A stretch of DNA of 64,000 nt from Alloprevotella rava (GCF_014195585.1 NZ_JACICA010000002.1:186001-250000), one strand, 5' to 3'. Shown: positions 44,337 through 57,464, counted from the first letter of the stretch. Numbers and translations: made by a program. Notes: generated from the sequence alone by a model not told the origin.

Positions 44337-45596
44337 ATGGAATTACACAGAGTTGTAGTGACAGGTATGGGTGCCCTCACGCCGGTAGGTAACACCGCTC
44401 CCGAAACATGGGAGAACATCAAAAACGGCGTTAGTGGCGCAGCTCCTATTACGCATTTTGACGCAGAGAAGTTCAAAACTCACTTTGCGTGCGAAGTAAA
44501 GAATTTTAAGGTTGCGGACTTTATCGACCGCAAGCAGGCTCGTAAGATGGACCTCTACGAACAGTACGCACTCGTAGCTGCGCAAGAAGCCATCAAAGAC
44601 TCTGGTCTGGACCTCGACACAGTGGACAAAAACGAAATTGGCGTTATCTTAGGCGTCGGCATCGGCGGTATCCACACGTTTGAAGAGGAGGCCGGCTATT
44701 ACGCATTGCATGAAGCTGAGGGTCCGAAGTTCAACCCGTTCTTCATCCCTAAGATGATTGCCGACATCGCTGCCGGACAAATCTCTATCAACTACGGCTT
44801 CCGCGGCCCGAACTACACAACGACGAGCGCCTGCGCCAGCTCCACCAATGCCTTGGCCGACGCGTTCAACCTCTTGCGTTTGGGCAAAGCTAACGCTATT
44901 GTAACTGGCGGTGCAGAAGCTGGAATCTGGGCTTGCGGCCTCGGAGGCTTCAACGCCATGCACGCGCTCTCCACTCGCAACGACGACCCCGAGCACGCAA
45001 GCCGTCCGTTCTCTAATAGCCGCGACGGATTTGTCATGGGAGAGGGTGCAGGTATCCTCGTGTTGGAGACGCTCGATCACGCTCTTGCTCGCGGCGCACA
45101 CATCTACTGCGAAGTGGCCGGTGCAGGCATGAGTGCCGACGCACACCATATTACCGCATCTCACCCCGAGGGTCTTGGCGCAAAACTTGTTATGCAGCGC
45201 GCGCTGAAAGATGCTGAAATGCAGCCCGAAGATATTGATTATATCAACGTACACGGTACTTCTACTCCTGTGGGCGACATATCTGAGGTAAAGGCAATTA
45301 AGGACGTATTCGGCGATGCAGCTTACAAGCTCAATATTAGCTCAACGAAATCGATGACGGGCCACCTTCTGGGTGCCGCCGGAGGTGTTGAAGCCATGGT
45401 TTGCGCACTCTCAGTGGCCAACGACATTGTTCCGCCGACGATCAATCATGAAGATGGCGATGAAGATCCCGAGATCGACTATTCGCTAAACTTTACCTTC
45501 AACAAGGCGCAACAACGCGAAGTACGCGCAGCTCTGAGCAACACGTTCGGATTTGGTGGACACAACGCGTGCGTCATTATGAAGAAGTACAAGTAA
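44337..45596 (+). CDS. fabF: 3-oxoacyl-[acyl-carrier-protein] synthase II
   Basis: Condensing enzyme that elongates fatty acids with malonyl-ACP. The catalytic triad is intact: Cys166 in TTSACASSTNAL, His in NVHGTSTPVGD and His in MTGHLLGAAGG; the end shows SNTFGFGGHNACVI. At 419 residues it is full length. It lies between acpP and rnc, as in most bacteria. Confidence 0.97.
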   Translation: MELHRVVVTGMGALTPVGNTAPETWENIKNGVSGAAPITHFDAEKFKTHFACEVKNFKVADFIDRKQARKMDLYEQYALVAAQEAIKDSGLDLDTVDKNEIGVILGVGIGGIHTFEEEAGYYALHEAEGPKFNPFFIPKMIADIAAGQISINYGFRGPNYTTTSACASSTNALADAFNLLRLGKANAIVTGGAEAGIWACGLGGFNAMHALSTRNDDPEHASRPFSNSRDGFVMGEGAGILVLETLDHALARGAHIYCEVAGAGMSADAHHITASHPEGLGAKLVMQRALKDAEMQPEDIDYINVHGTSTPVGDISEVKAIKDVFGDAAYKLNISSTKSMTGHLLGAAGGVEAMVCALSVANDIVPPTINHEDGDEDPEIDYSLNFTFNKAQQREVRAALSNTFGFGGHNACVIMKKYK

Positions 45597-45603
45597 ACAA
45601 AGC

Positions 45604-45666
45604 TACGAGGGACGAGACACAAGACAGCGTTCAGTTGCTGGCTCTTAGTGTCCTGTCCCTTGTTTG
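45604..45666 (+). terminator. Imperfect long hairpin after fabF
   Basis: GAGGGACGAGACAC pairs with GTGTCCTGTCCCTTG with a few wobble or mismatched positions, and a T-rich CTTGTTTG tail. It is a likely terminator or attenuator before rnc. Confidence 0.5.
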
Positions 45667-45751
45667 TAACGTTGCATATCTCCTACATCGTCATTCATAC
45701 GAGGGGTATTGTGCTTCGCAGCTTGTACCTCGCAACTCGTAACTTAATAGA

Positions 45752-46606
45752 ATGAACACGAATTTACTTGATAGACTGAAGCTCCTCTTCCGCAAGGACA
45801 AGGAGCTTTATTTTCAAATTTACGACATCTTAGGGTTCTATCCGCACAATATAGAGCTCTATCAGACCGCTTTAGCCCATCGCAGCAAGGTGTATAAGAA
45901 TCATTCCGGCCGCGCCGTCAACAACGAGCGACTCGAATATTTAGGCGACGCTGTGCTTGAGACCATCGTCAGCGACATTGTTTTCAAGAAATTTCCGCGC
46001 AGGCGAGAAGGATTTCTGACCAATGTGCGCAGCAAGGTGGTACAGCGCTCCACGCTCAACCTGCTGGCAGAGAAGATGGGACTTAGCCAACTCATCAGTC
46101 TCAATACGCGCCCCACAACTCGACGCAACAACATCGGTGGCAATGCCTTTGAAGCCTTTATCGGCGCGGTATATCTCGACCGAGGCTTTAAGAAATGCTA
46201 CGAATTTGTGGACAAGCGCATTCTGGGGCAATACATCAATCTCGAAGCACTTTCGCGCAAGGAAGAAAACTTCAAGTCGCGCTTGTTGGAATGGAGCCAG
46301 AAGAATAAGCTACGTGCCGAGTTCAAACTGGAGAATATGGAAGGGGAGAACAGCAACTCTCCCGTGTTCAACACCATCATACTCCTGGAAGGCAAAAAAG
46401 CAGGAAAGGGGCGTGGCTACTCTAAGAAAGAGAGTCAGCAGAACGCCGCACATCAAGCGCTCGAAATGCTCAACAAGGACACCAAGTTTAAGGACAGCAT
46501 CTTTGCAGCAAAGGAAAGCCGCACTGCCATGGAGGCGCAGGAATTTGCGGCTCTCCCATCCACTGAAGCTTCTCCTGTGCTTGCCGACAAGACCGCAAAA
46601 AACTAA
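45752..46606 (+). CDS. rnc: Ribonuclease III
   Basis: Cuts double-stranded RNA in rRNA and mRNA maturation. The RNase III signature NERLEYLGDAVLETIVSDIVF is present, with the second acidic cluster NAFEAFIGAVYLDRG. A double-stranded RNA-binding domain covers roughly 165-235 (FKSRLLEWSQKNK, KAGKGRGYSKKESQQNAAHQALEML). A tail of about 40 residues after it is poorly conserved. At 284 residues it is slightly longer than average for that reason. Confidence 0.97.
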   Translation: MNTNLLDRLKLLFRKDKELYFQIYDILGFYPHNIELYQTALAHRSKVYKNHSGRAVNNERLEYLGDAVLETIVSDIVFKKFPRRREGFLTNVRSKVVQRSTLNLLAEKMGLSQLISLNTRPTTRRNNIGGNAFEAFIGAVYLDRGFKKCYEFVDKRILGQYINLEALSRKEENFKSRLLEWSQKNKLRAEFKLENMEGENSNSPVFNTIILLEGKKAGKGRGYSKKESQQNAAHQALEMLNKDTKFKDSIFAAKESRTAMEAQEFAALPSTEASPVLADKTAKN

Positions 46607-46634
46607 GGCTACAATAAGCCGCATCATAACTACA

Positions 46635-46665
46635 AACGCCCGACCTCTACAGGCCGGGCGTTTTT
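46635..46665 (+). terminator. Intrinsic terminator after rnc
   Basis: AACGCCCG pairs with CGGGCGTT, extended by CCT/AGG, and is followed by five T residues. Confidence 0.92.
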
Positions 46666-46721
46666 CTGTGAGGACAAGCTCTCAAAGAAGCTGCATCCTC
46701 AATCTATCGAAGCGAAAAGCT

Positions 46722-47396
46722 TTAGAGGCCGAATTTCTTCAAACCCTTGTTCACCTCTTCTGAAGTCTTTTCCTTGGCTTTATCTGCCGATTCTTTCATA
46801 GCTTTTTCGGCCTTCTCAGCACCTTTTTTCATTTCTTCCTTTGCCTTATTCTTGGCAGCTTCTTTTGTAGCATCCACGGCCTTATCTGCCGCTGCGCTTG
46901 CAGCTTCCTGAACCTGCTCGGTAGCAGCTTTTGTTACCTTCTCCATAGCACCATCGGAAGTTTTTGCCACATTGACCATCCCGTTCAGGGTTTCAAAGAG
47001 ATTGGTGGCAACATCCGCTTTAGCTGCAGCAGCATCCTCCGAAAGGCTCACTTTCGCCTTTGTGAGGGCTTCTTTCACTGCTGCATTGCCGTTGATATAG
47101 TTCTGAACCAACTGCGCATACTTTACCACGGCTTCTTTGTTACCGTCAACCAAGTATTGCTGAAGCGTAGCCTGCACAGCCGTAACAGCCGCCTGCAACT
47201 TCTCGGGGTCATTCACACTCGCCTTCAATTGCTCCGTCACGCCCTGAGCCGCAGCAGCCACGGGGTCATTCGTAGCATCAGCCACCACTGTCGTACTGTC
47301 GGAATCGTTTACTCCGCCTTTCTCTGTCTTGTTTCCTCCGCAGGAAGCGAAGCTGAAAGCAGCAACCGCTGCCAATGTGAAAACAATTTTCTTCAT
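46722..47396 (-). CDS. Lipoprotein with amphipathic-helix repeats (apolipoprotein/LEA-like)
   Basis: A 224-residue lipoprotein (MKKIVFTLAAVAAFSFASC). A helical middle part (about 55-140) is followed by a long Ala/Lys/Glu-rich stretch with roughly 11-residue periodicity (ADKAVDATKEAAKNKAKEEM, KKGAEKAEKAMKESADKAKE), like late-embryogenesis or apolipoprotein helices. Function is unknown; an envelope stress or spacer role is only a guess. The start is the Met of the signal peptide because a longer frame would begin within the -7 box at 47433-47440. Confidence 0.82.
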   Translation of the reverse strand: MKKIVFTLAAVAAFSFASCGGNKTEKGGVNDSDSTTVVADATNDPVAAAAQGVTEQLKASVNDPEKLQAAVTAVQATLQQYLVDGNKEAVVKYAQLVQNYINGNAAVKEALTKAKVSLSEDAAAAKADVATNLFETLNGMVNVAKTSDGAMEKVTKAATEQVQEAASAAADKAVDATKEAAKNKAKEEMKKGAEKAEKAMKESADKAKEKTSEEVNKGLKKFGL

Positions 47397-47432
47397 ACTT
47401 ATTCTTTCTTTTGTTATTATTACATTCGGCCA

Positions 47433-47440
47433 CAAATGTA
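47433..47440 (-). promoter_or_regulatory. -7 element for the helical lipoprotein gene
   Basis: TACATTTG on the minus strand, an exact consensus match 36 bp before the start codon. Confidence 0.6.
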
Positions 47441-47532
47441 AAGAGTTCCAACAACAATATGTAAGCGTTTTCCAGTTTTTAACAAAACATTAGTATTTCT
47501 TATACTATTGTGGCATTCGCAGACTGTGGGAA

Positions 47533-47581
47533 ACAAAAAGTGCCAATGGCCACCCAGCATGATAGGGCAACGCATTGGCAC
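47533..47581 (-). terminator. Intrinsic terminator after floA
   Basis: A perfect 9-bp stem, GTGCCAATG with CATTGGCAC (47540-47581), is followed on the minus strand by TTTTTGTTT. Confidence 0.85.
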
Positions 47582-47603
47582 GTTATCTTAGTTTTCCGCT
47601 CTC

Positions 47604-48626
47604 TTAGTCGCGGCGCTTAGGCACTGGGGGAGGGGTATTTCCTTGTCCTAAGGAGGAGAGGCCGTTCTTTGCCAGGCCGGCAATCTCTTCGCGCATCTCT
47701 GTATCGCCCAAAAGGTTTTTGAGTCGGTAGTAGTCCATCGCGCCCATATTGCCATCGTTGAGGGCTTTGGCCAGAGCCAGTGGCACTTGTGCTTCTGCAC
47801 GAATCACTTCTGCGCGGGCTTCCTGCGCCTTGGCTTTCATTTCCTGCTCTGTGGCCACAGCCATAGCGCGACGCTCTTCCGCCTTGGCCTGAGCGATGTT
47901 CTTATCAGCATTGGCCTGATCCATTTGCAAGGTAGCACCGATATTCTTACCCACATCGATGTCGGCAATATCGATGGAGAGAATCTCAAAGGCCGTACCA
48001 GCGTCGAGTCCCTTACGGAGCACCAGCTTAGAGATGCTGTCGGGGTTCTCCAACACGGTTTCATGGCTCTCTGCCGAACCGATGCTCGACACAATACCTT
48101 CGCCCACGCGGGCCAGGATGGTTTCTTCGCCTGCACCACCCACGAGTTGCTGGATATTGGCGCGCACCGTGACACGAGCCTTGGCGATGAGCTGAATACC
48201 GTTCTTTGCAACGGCAGCAACGGGCGGCGTATCAATCACCTTAGGGTTCACACTGGTCTGCACAGCCTCGAAAACATCGCGACCTGCCAAGTCGATAGCG
48301 GTAGCCTTCTCAAAGGTGAGGTCTATATTGGCTTTATTGGCTGAAACAAGAGCATGAACCACACGCTGCACATGACCACCGGTCATATAGTGTGCCTCGA
48401 GTTTATCACGCGTAATATTTTGCAGTCCTGCCTTGTGCGCCTCAATCATACTGGGCACGATGATACCTGGCGGGACATTACGGATGCGCATCAAGAAGAG
48501 CTGGATCAACGAGATATGAACGCCAGAAACTTTCGCGCTCAACCAGAGGAAGAAAGGCACAAAATAGAAAAAGATGCTTAGGGCAACGATGATGCCGAAA
48601 GTCATAAGCACGGATACAATTTCCAT
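47604..48626 (-). CDS. floA: Flotillin-like protein FloA
   Basis: Membrane-microdomain scaffold of the SPFH superfamily, 340 residues. An N-terminal membrane hairpin ([26 protein letters not shown]) precedes the conserved blocks VSLIQL-like [51 protein letters not shown] and [17 protein letters not shown], then a long Ala/Glu-rich coiled coil and [22 protein letters not shown] start at MEIVSV; the upstream in-frame sequence is A+T-rich leader and element DNA. No NfeD-type partner is adjacent. Confidence 0.95.
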   Translation of the reverse strand: MEIVSVLMTFGIIVALSIFFYFVPFFLWLSAKVSGVHISLIQLFLMRIRNVPPGIIVPSMIEAHKAGLQNITRDKLEAHYMTGGHVQRVVHALVSANKANIDLTFEKATAIDLAGRDVFEAVQTSVNPKVIDTPPVAAVAKNGIQLIAKARVTVRANIQQLVGGAGEETILARVGEGIVSSIGSAESHETVLENPDSISKLVLRKGLDAGTAFEILSIDIADIDVGKNIGATLQMDQANADKNIAQAKAEERRAMAVATEQEMKAKAQEARAEVIRAEAQVPLALAKALNDGNMGAMDYYRLKNLLGDTEMREEIAGLAKNGLSSLGQGNTPPPVPKRRD

Positions 48627-48658
48627 AGTGTGATATTTTATATGTTTGGTATTTGCTG

Positions 48659-48666
48659 CAAATATA
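48659..48666 (-). promoter_or_regulatory. -7 element for floA
   Basis: TATATTTG on the minus strand, with a TTG 17 bp further upstream. It supports the ATG at 48626. Confidence 0.55.
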
Positions 48667-48750
48667 AGGATTTTTTTTAGATGCAAGGGTGGGAGGGGAA
48701 AAAGCCTTTGCAGCCCAAAAGGGAAAACTCTGCATCCAAAAGGGACAAGC

Positions 48751-49482
48751 CCCCTCCATCTCCCCCATAAGGGGGAGTGCTCGGTTGCCACTTGGAGGGT
48801 TGAGTGACCTTGTTGGGACCCGGACTGGTCGGACCTGTCGGACCAGTCCGATAAGCAGCTCTCTCAACAGACTCTCCGACTCGTCCGACAGAATCTTGGA
48901 CAAGTCCGACCAGTCCGACTTGTCCGAGAACACCAAAAAACCTCCTGAAAACTTGACAAGAGCTTTCCTTCTAAAAGATGGCGAAATCTTCTGGCTGGCG
49001 CTTTCTGCCAAAATCTCCGCTGCGTTTTTGATTTTGCAGGCTGGAACAATTGGTCGAAATCCTGCGGAAAGTGGGGTTTTCGAGGGATTTTCTCATTTTT
49101 TTCGGCTGCTTTTGGTAAAAATTTTCCTAAGCATCCTCGTCGGTTTCCTTATTGTGTCAGCTGGCTTCCTTATTCTGTCGGCTGACGCAATAAGGGAATC
49201 AGCCAGCAGCCTTATTGTATCGGCGCGCAGAAAGGGGGAGTTGTTTGCTCTCTCCCTTTTGTGCGCGGATTGAAGGGTTTCGTGGGAGGAGAAAAGTAGG
49301 AATTCTGTTGATATTTTTAGCCCACGAAAGAGCACGAAAGGGGCGAAGGAGCACGAATCAGGATGGGTTCTCGGACGGGTCGGACTTATCGGACCTGTCC
49401 GACTTGGTCCGATTCGTCCGACTGGCCTGATTCGTCCGAGAACCAAAGCTGAGCACTCCCCCTCATGGGGGAGATGGAGGGG
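48751..49482. mobile_element. TIR element copy C (732 bp, non-autonomous, MITE-like)
   Basis: 32-bp terminal inverted repeats at 48751-48782 and 49451-49482 differ at only one position. Within each, CTCCCCC-ATAA-GGGGGAG-type hairpins can form. From left to right it holds a 9-bp GTCCGA array, a conserved segment of about 190 bp (CCTCCTGAAAACTTGACAAG onward), the 21-bp array R7, a segment with GAGCACGAAAGGGGCGAAGG, and a second GTCCGA array. Copy B is the same element inverted. It lies in the floA-lacZ spacer. Open frames across it look like products of stop-free repeats, not genes. Confidence 0.82.
49145..49220. repeat. 21-bp palindromic repeat array, copy R7 (inside element C)
   Basis: CCTTATTGTGTCAGCTGG, CCTTATTCTGTCGGCTGAC, CAATAAGG and a last CCTTATTG lie at about 21-bp spacing. 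Confidence 0.85.
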
Positions 49483-49500
49483 GCCCTATCTTTTCTCAAC

Positions 49501-49538
49501 AAAAAAAGCAAGCAGGGGATTTGCATCCTCTGCTTGCT
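49501..49538 (-). terminator. Intrinsic terminator after the large GH2 gene
   Basis: AGCAAGCAG with CTGCTTGCT, extended by GGAT/ATCC across one mismatch, is followed on the minus strand by seven T residues. Confidence 0.92.
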
Positions 49539-49568
49539 CGTTAATAGATATATGTCTGTGCTTAGATC

Positions 49569-53660
<4,092 letters not shown>

Positions 53661-53721
53661 TTAGTTATATATTCTTTCGGAAAATCGAAACAATGTTTAC
53701 TTTTGTCAATAATTATAGGGG

Positions 53722-53729
53722 CAAAGATA
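53722..53729 (-). promoter_or_regulatory. -7 element for the large GH2 gene
   Basis: TATCTTTG on the minus strand, an exact match 76 bp before the start codon. Confidence 0.55.
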
Positions 53730-53845
53730 GTACAAAGTCTCTATAATTTTCTCACAGCCTTATAAGATTTTCTCCGAAGGAGCTATTCTTGCACTTATGG
53801 GACAAGAATTTCAAGACAAAGGAGCAGCACACCGACAAGATATAT

Positions 53846-53853
53846 TAACTTTG
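53846..53853 (+). promoter_or_regulatory. -7 element for the glycosyltransferase gene
   Basis: TAACTTTG, an exact match 40 bp before the ATG. Confidence 0.55.
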
Positions 53854-53893
53854 CATTCCGAAAATTTTGGAAAAAAATCTCTCAAGCTGATTT

Positions 53894-54604
53894 ATGACTC
53901 TCCCGAAGGTATCTGTCGTTACAGTTTGCTACAACAGCGACAAACTACTGCAAAAAACCATCACAAACGTGCTGCGCCAGAATTACGAGAATCTGGAGTA
54001 TATCATCATTGACGGAGCGTCCACCGACTCTACTGCGCAGGTGATTGACAGCTTCCGCTCGCGCCTCACAACGGTGGTGTCGGAACCTGACAGCGGTATC
54101 TACGACGCGATGAACAAGGGCGTTCGTCTGGCCACGGGCGAATGGGTCATTTTCATGAATGCTGGCGATGGCTTTGCGGCAGACGATGTGTTGCAGAGGG
54201 TCTTTGCTGAAGAACGCGCGGCAGATGTCGTCTACGGCGACGTAGTGAAACGCGGCGTCATCAGAAAAGCCGAAGCACCGCATAATAGTCATCGTATGTT
54301 TTTTTGTCATCAGAGCGCACTGACCCGCACGGCTTGTTTGCGCGAGTATCCTTTCGATATACGCCACCGTATGTCGGCCGATTTCAAGTTGTTCAAACAG
54401 CTCATTCTTGCTGGCAAACGATTTCTGCAATTAAACTTCCCGATTGCCGACTTCGATGTGACGGGCGTTAGCAACAGTCTGCGCTCGGCAGGACTCAAGG
54501 ACAACATCCGCGTGATAAGCGAGGTGGACAATCTCAAGGAGAGGATGCGCCTTTTGCCCCGTCTCTATTTCGTCTACTTTATGTGCCGCCTACGCGGTCG
54601 CTGA
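53894..54604 (+). CDS. GT2 family glycosyltransferase
   Basis: Cytoplasmic or membrane-associated glycosyltransferase of 236 residues with a GT-A fold: VSVVTVCYNSDKLLQKTI at the start, IIIDGASTDST for nucleotide-sugar binding, SEPDSGIYDAMNKGVRLATGEWVIFMNAGD with the DxD-like metal site, and DFKLFKQLI further on. It resembles enzymes that add sugars to lipid-linked or surface polysaccharides. It is not in a polysaccharide cluster, so its acceptor is unknown. Confidence 0.92.
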   Translation: MTLPKVSVVTVCYNSDKLLQKTITNVLRQNYENLEYIIIDGASTDSTAQVIDSFRSRLTTVVSEPDSGIYDAMNKGVRLATGEWVIFMNAGDGFAADDVLQRVFAEERAADVVYGDVVKRGVIRKAEAPHNSHRMFFCHQSALTRTACLREYPFDIRHRMSADFKLFKQLILAGKRFLQLNFPIADFDVTGVSNSLRSAGLKDNIRVISEVDNLKERMRLLPRLYFVYFMCRLRGR

Positions 54605-54641
54605 CTCATTTTTCCGACAACGAGAGAAATTATTCATTTTC

Positions 54642-54805
54642 GTTGTCACGCCGTCACAAAGGTATAAACACGTTGATAAACAAGAGCTTAGATGCGTGAC
54701 AACAAATTTAGTCCACAATTTTGTCGTCACCGTGTTGTCACGCTTATAATATATACGTTATCAAGCAGTTAGGCTTTGAGCGTGACGACGTGACGACGTG
54801 ACAAC
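54642..54805. repeat. Nested inverted repeats of CGTGACAAC
   Basis: GTTGTCACG (54642-54650 and 54734-54742) and CGTGACAAC (54695-54703 and 54797-54805) alternate in orientation. The inner pair forms an 11-bp perfect stem GCGTGACAACA/TGTTGTCACGC. The right end is a tandem of three 8-bp units beginning CGTGACGA at 54781. It lies in the 54605-54993 spacer ahead of the C10 protease gene. Confidence 0.75.
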
Positions 54806-54869
54806 AAAAAAAACAACATACAGGAAGAGATACATACATTCATAGTCGTCAGTAGCTTTATCCTATTCG

Positions 54870-54938
54870 CCAACACAATAAAGCTGTCAGTTCACGCAAT
54901 AAGGATATCCGCTCACACAATAAAGCTATCAGCGAGTA
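54870..54938. repeat. 21-bp palindromic repeat array, copy R8 (degenerate)
   Basis: CAATAAAGCTGTCAG, CAATAAGGATATCCGC and CAATAAAGCTATCAG units are 21 bp apart. The boxes are more diverged than in other copies. The array ends 55 bp before the GTG start of the C10 protease. Confidence 0.75.
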
Positions 54939-54993
54939 AGATAGAATCTCTAATAAGAATAAAATTCAAATCATTAAACCTAAAAAAACAAAA

Positions 54994-57420
54994 GTGAAAC
55001 AAAATTACATCCGTAAAATATTGTTGCTTGCCATGTACTGTGCAGTAACATCTGCAGTATGGGCAGAACCCGTGGGAAAAGATGCGGCGCAACGGATTGC
55101 GGCAAAGTATCTTGCAAATCCTGAAATGCAGCCAACAACGGCCCTTATGCGTGCTCCGCGAACAAATGAGCAGGCAGCTTATTATCTCTTCACAAATACC
55201 AGCGACAACCGATTTGTTATTATTTCGGGCGAAAGTCAATTGAATGAGTTGGTTGGTTATGGAACACTGAGTGCTGATAAAGCCAAGAAAGCTATTCCTG
55301 AAGAATTCAAGATGATGCTTCGACGCTATGAAAAGGTAGTATCAGCTGTACGCGAGGGGATGCCCCAAGCGCCTTCTGTGAAGCTTCCCAAGCAACGAGA
55401 AGTGCTGCCTTTGCTTACCTGCCATTGGGAACAGAATTTCCCTTTTAATCAGTACACTCCCAAGCAGGATGGCGTGAATACGCCAACAGGATGCGTTGCT
55501 ACTGCCACTGCCCAGCTTCTATATTTTCACAAGTGGCCAAAGTCGCGCCCCAACTCTTATATAAAGTCTGAAGGTTCCGAAGCTCAGAAGAGTGCCGACT
55601 ATCTGTGGGAAGATATGCGAGACAGAGCAAAAGATATGAACACGAGAGGGGGAGATGCTGTAGGCGTGCTGATGAGAGATGTGGGCAAAGCAATCCATAC
55701 GTCTTACTTTATTTTGGGAAGCAGCTCCAATCTGCATCGTGCGATGGAGGCTTTACGCAATGATTTTGGATATTCTGTGCGCCATGTGTATAAGGATTAT
55801 ATGCTGGCAAGTACTTTTCAAGAAATTCTGCTCAATGAACTTGCCGATGGTTACCCTGTTCTGGTTTGCGGAGGTTCACATGTTTTTGTATTCGATGGAT
55901 ACGACAGACGTGGATTTGTACATGTCAACTGGGGCTGGGGTGGAGAGTTTGACGGATACTTTGATATCAATACTATCTACCTTAATGTCAGTGGATTTGG
56001 ATTGAGAGATGGTAAGTTCTATGAAGAAATAGAAGTTGTTTTTGCGCATCCCAAAGACGGACAGCATAAAGAGTTTGCTACAACCCGAGAGATAGAAACA
56101 AGAAGTGTACACGCTTTCACAATTACAGAAAAAGATGTAGAGCGCGGCACATTGCTGAATGCCAAGATAGAAAAGATTGGTAGTAACAACCCTATCAATG
56201 GCAGCCTGGGACGCTTTACGGGAAAGGTGGCACTGGGGCTTTACAATGACAAGGGAGTGCAGGTAAAACTTTTCAACTCCGTTCAAACAGAACTAATGCT
56301 CAGTAGTATCTTTACAACGACAAGTATAGAATTTAACAATCTCGATTTTGCTGAGCTTCCCAATGGTACTTACACACTTAAGCCTCTATCTAATGAGTTG
56401 ATAGAACAACCTTCTACCTATTCGGGTTGGCAACCAATAGCTTATGCAAATACACAAACTGTGGAATTGACGAGCGATAGAATCATAGTAAAAGAGATGG
56501 CGGCTCGCGTTCCACTTTCATTGGAGCGAAGCCCCGAAGTACTTGCTCCGCTCTATCAATATAGCGGCGACCAAGGCATGATAGGTATTGTTGTCCGCAA
56601 TGATGGCTGGGAAGATGTGCGCGGAAACCTATTTGTAGAGTTTGAGGGAAAAGAAAATGGCATTAAGTTTACCGCGCCTAATCAGGAGTTTGTGTGTGCT
56701 CGACACCTCGAAACAACCGCGATGCATGCTCCCATTTTAACGTCTTACTCCACAAACGGCGTCAGCCATGCTCTTCTTGCTGGTCGTTATACTGTCAACT
56801 TCTTCATTTCTGTTGATAAGGGAGACAAAACTTTTGAGAAGATACCTATTATTACAGATACGCCGATAGAGATAGAAGTGCTGCCCAATACAGCACCCTA
56901 CAAGCTCAGCATCAAAGGAATTGATTTCATCGCCAACGGGAAAACAACCGATCTGCAAGTGTTTGATCCGAAAGAAATACAAATGTTGGGACTAATGGTG
57001 CTTGCAGAATTGCGCGGCAGTAAAGGATATTCTGGTGCGCTGCGTTATCGTGCGAAGGACATTGCTGATGAAAAAGTCATCGAACTCGGCTCTAAATCTT
57101 ATGTTTCTTTCCAACCCTTCGCCTACATAACCCCCAAGACAACGCTGGTAGAGTTTCCTCTCAACCGTTTAGAGGCTGGACACACCTACGAAGTGCATGT
57201 AGAGATAGAGAAAGATGGGCAGTGGGTAGATGTATGGAATAATTTAACTCCTCGTGTGCAGTTTGAAATTGCGTCTTCTGTGAGTACAGATATTACTACG
57301 ACAGAGACAACCTCCAAGGCTTCAGAGGTGTATAGCCTCCAAGGTGTTCGCATTACCACTCCTGCTGGTCAATTGTCTAAGGGAATCTATATTATTAACG
57401 GAAAGAAAGTGAAGAAATAA
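54994..57420 (+). CDS. C10 family cysteine protease (streptopain/interpain-like)
   Basis: Secreted protease of 808 residues, translated from a GTG start just ahead of a signal peptide (VKQNYIRKILLLAMYCAVTSAVWA). A Spi-like propeptide (about 25-130, AAQRIAAKYL, FVIISGE) precedes the C10 catalytic domain with Cys in NTPTGCVATATAQ, His in GGSHVFVFDGYD and the conserved VNWGWGGEFDGYF. Several beta-sandwich domains follow. The last 30 residues (VYSLQGVRITTPAGQLSKGI...) are a short tail shared with the GH53 enzyme and the next gene product, perhaps a sorting or anchoring signal. Relatives include InpA of Prevotella intermedia and SpeB. Confidence 0.93.
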   Translation: MKQNYIRKILLLAMYCAVTSAVWAEPVGKDAAQRIAAKYLANPEMQPTTALMRAPRTNEQAAYYLFTNTSDNRFVIISGESQLNELVGYGTLSADKAKKAIPEEFKMMLRRYEKVVSAVREGMPQAPSVKLPKQREVLPLLTCHWEQNFPFNQYTPKQDGVNTPTGCVATATAQLLYFHKWPKSRPNSYIKSEGSEAQKSADYLWEDMRDRAKDMNTRGGDAVGVLMRDVGKAIHTSYFILGSSSNLHRAMEALRNDFGYSVRHVYKDYMLASTFQEILLNELADGYPVLVCGGSHVFVFDGYDRRGFVHVNWGWGGEFDGYFDINTIYLNVSGFGLRDGKFYEEIEVVFAHPKDGQHKEFATTREIETRSVHAFTITEKDVERGTLLNAKIEKIGSNNPINGSLGRFTGKVALGLYNDKGVQVKLFNSVQTELMLSSIFTTTSIEFNNLDFAELPNGTYTLKPLSNELIEQPSTYSGWQPIAYANTQTVELTSDRIIVKEMAARVPLSLERSPEVLAPLYQYSGDQGMIGIVVRNDGWEDVRGNLFVEFEGKENGIKFTAPNQEFVCARHLETTAMHAPILTSYSTNGVSHALLAGRYTVNFFISVDKGDKTFEKIPIITDTPIEIEVLPNTAPYKLSIKGIDFIANGKTTDLQVFDPKEIQMLGLMVLAELRGSKGYSGALRYRAKDIADEKVIELGSKSYVSFQPFAYITPKTTLVEFPLNRLEAGHTYEVHVEIEKDGQWVDVWNNLTPRVQFEIASSVSTDITTTETTSKASEVYSLQGVRITTPAGQLSKGIYIINGKKVKK

Positions 57421-57464
57421 AGATATTTCCTCATCCGCATCAACAAATAAAACTCAATACAATA

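Noticed and set aside
48689-49273. Open frame of 194 codons, and others, running through element C with SDQSD-like and ILIVSAD-like peptides.
   Set aside because: The peptide repeats come from the 9-bp and 21-bp DNA repeats, whose periods are multiples of three and free of stops. The same DNA is open on both strands, so it is not evidence of a protein.
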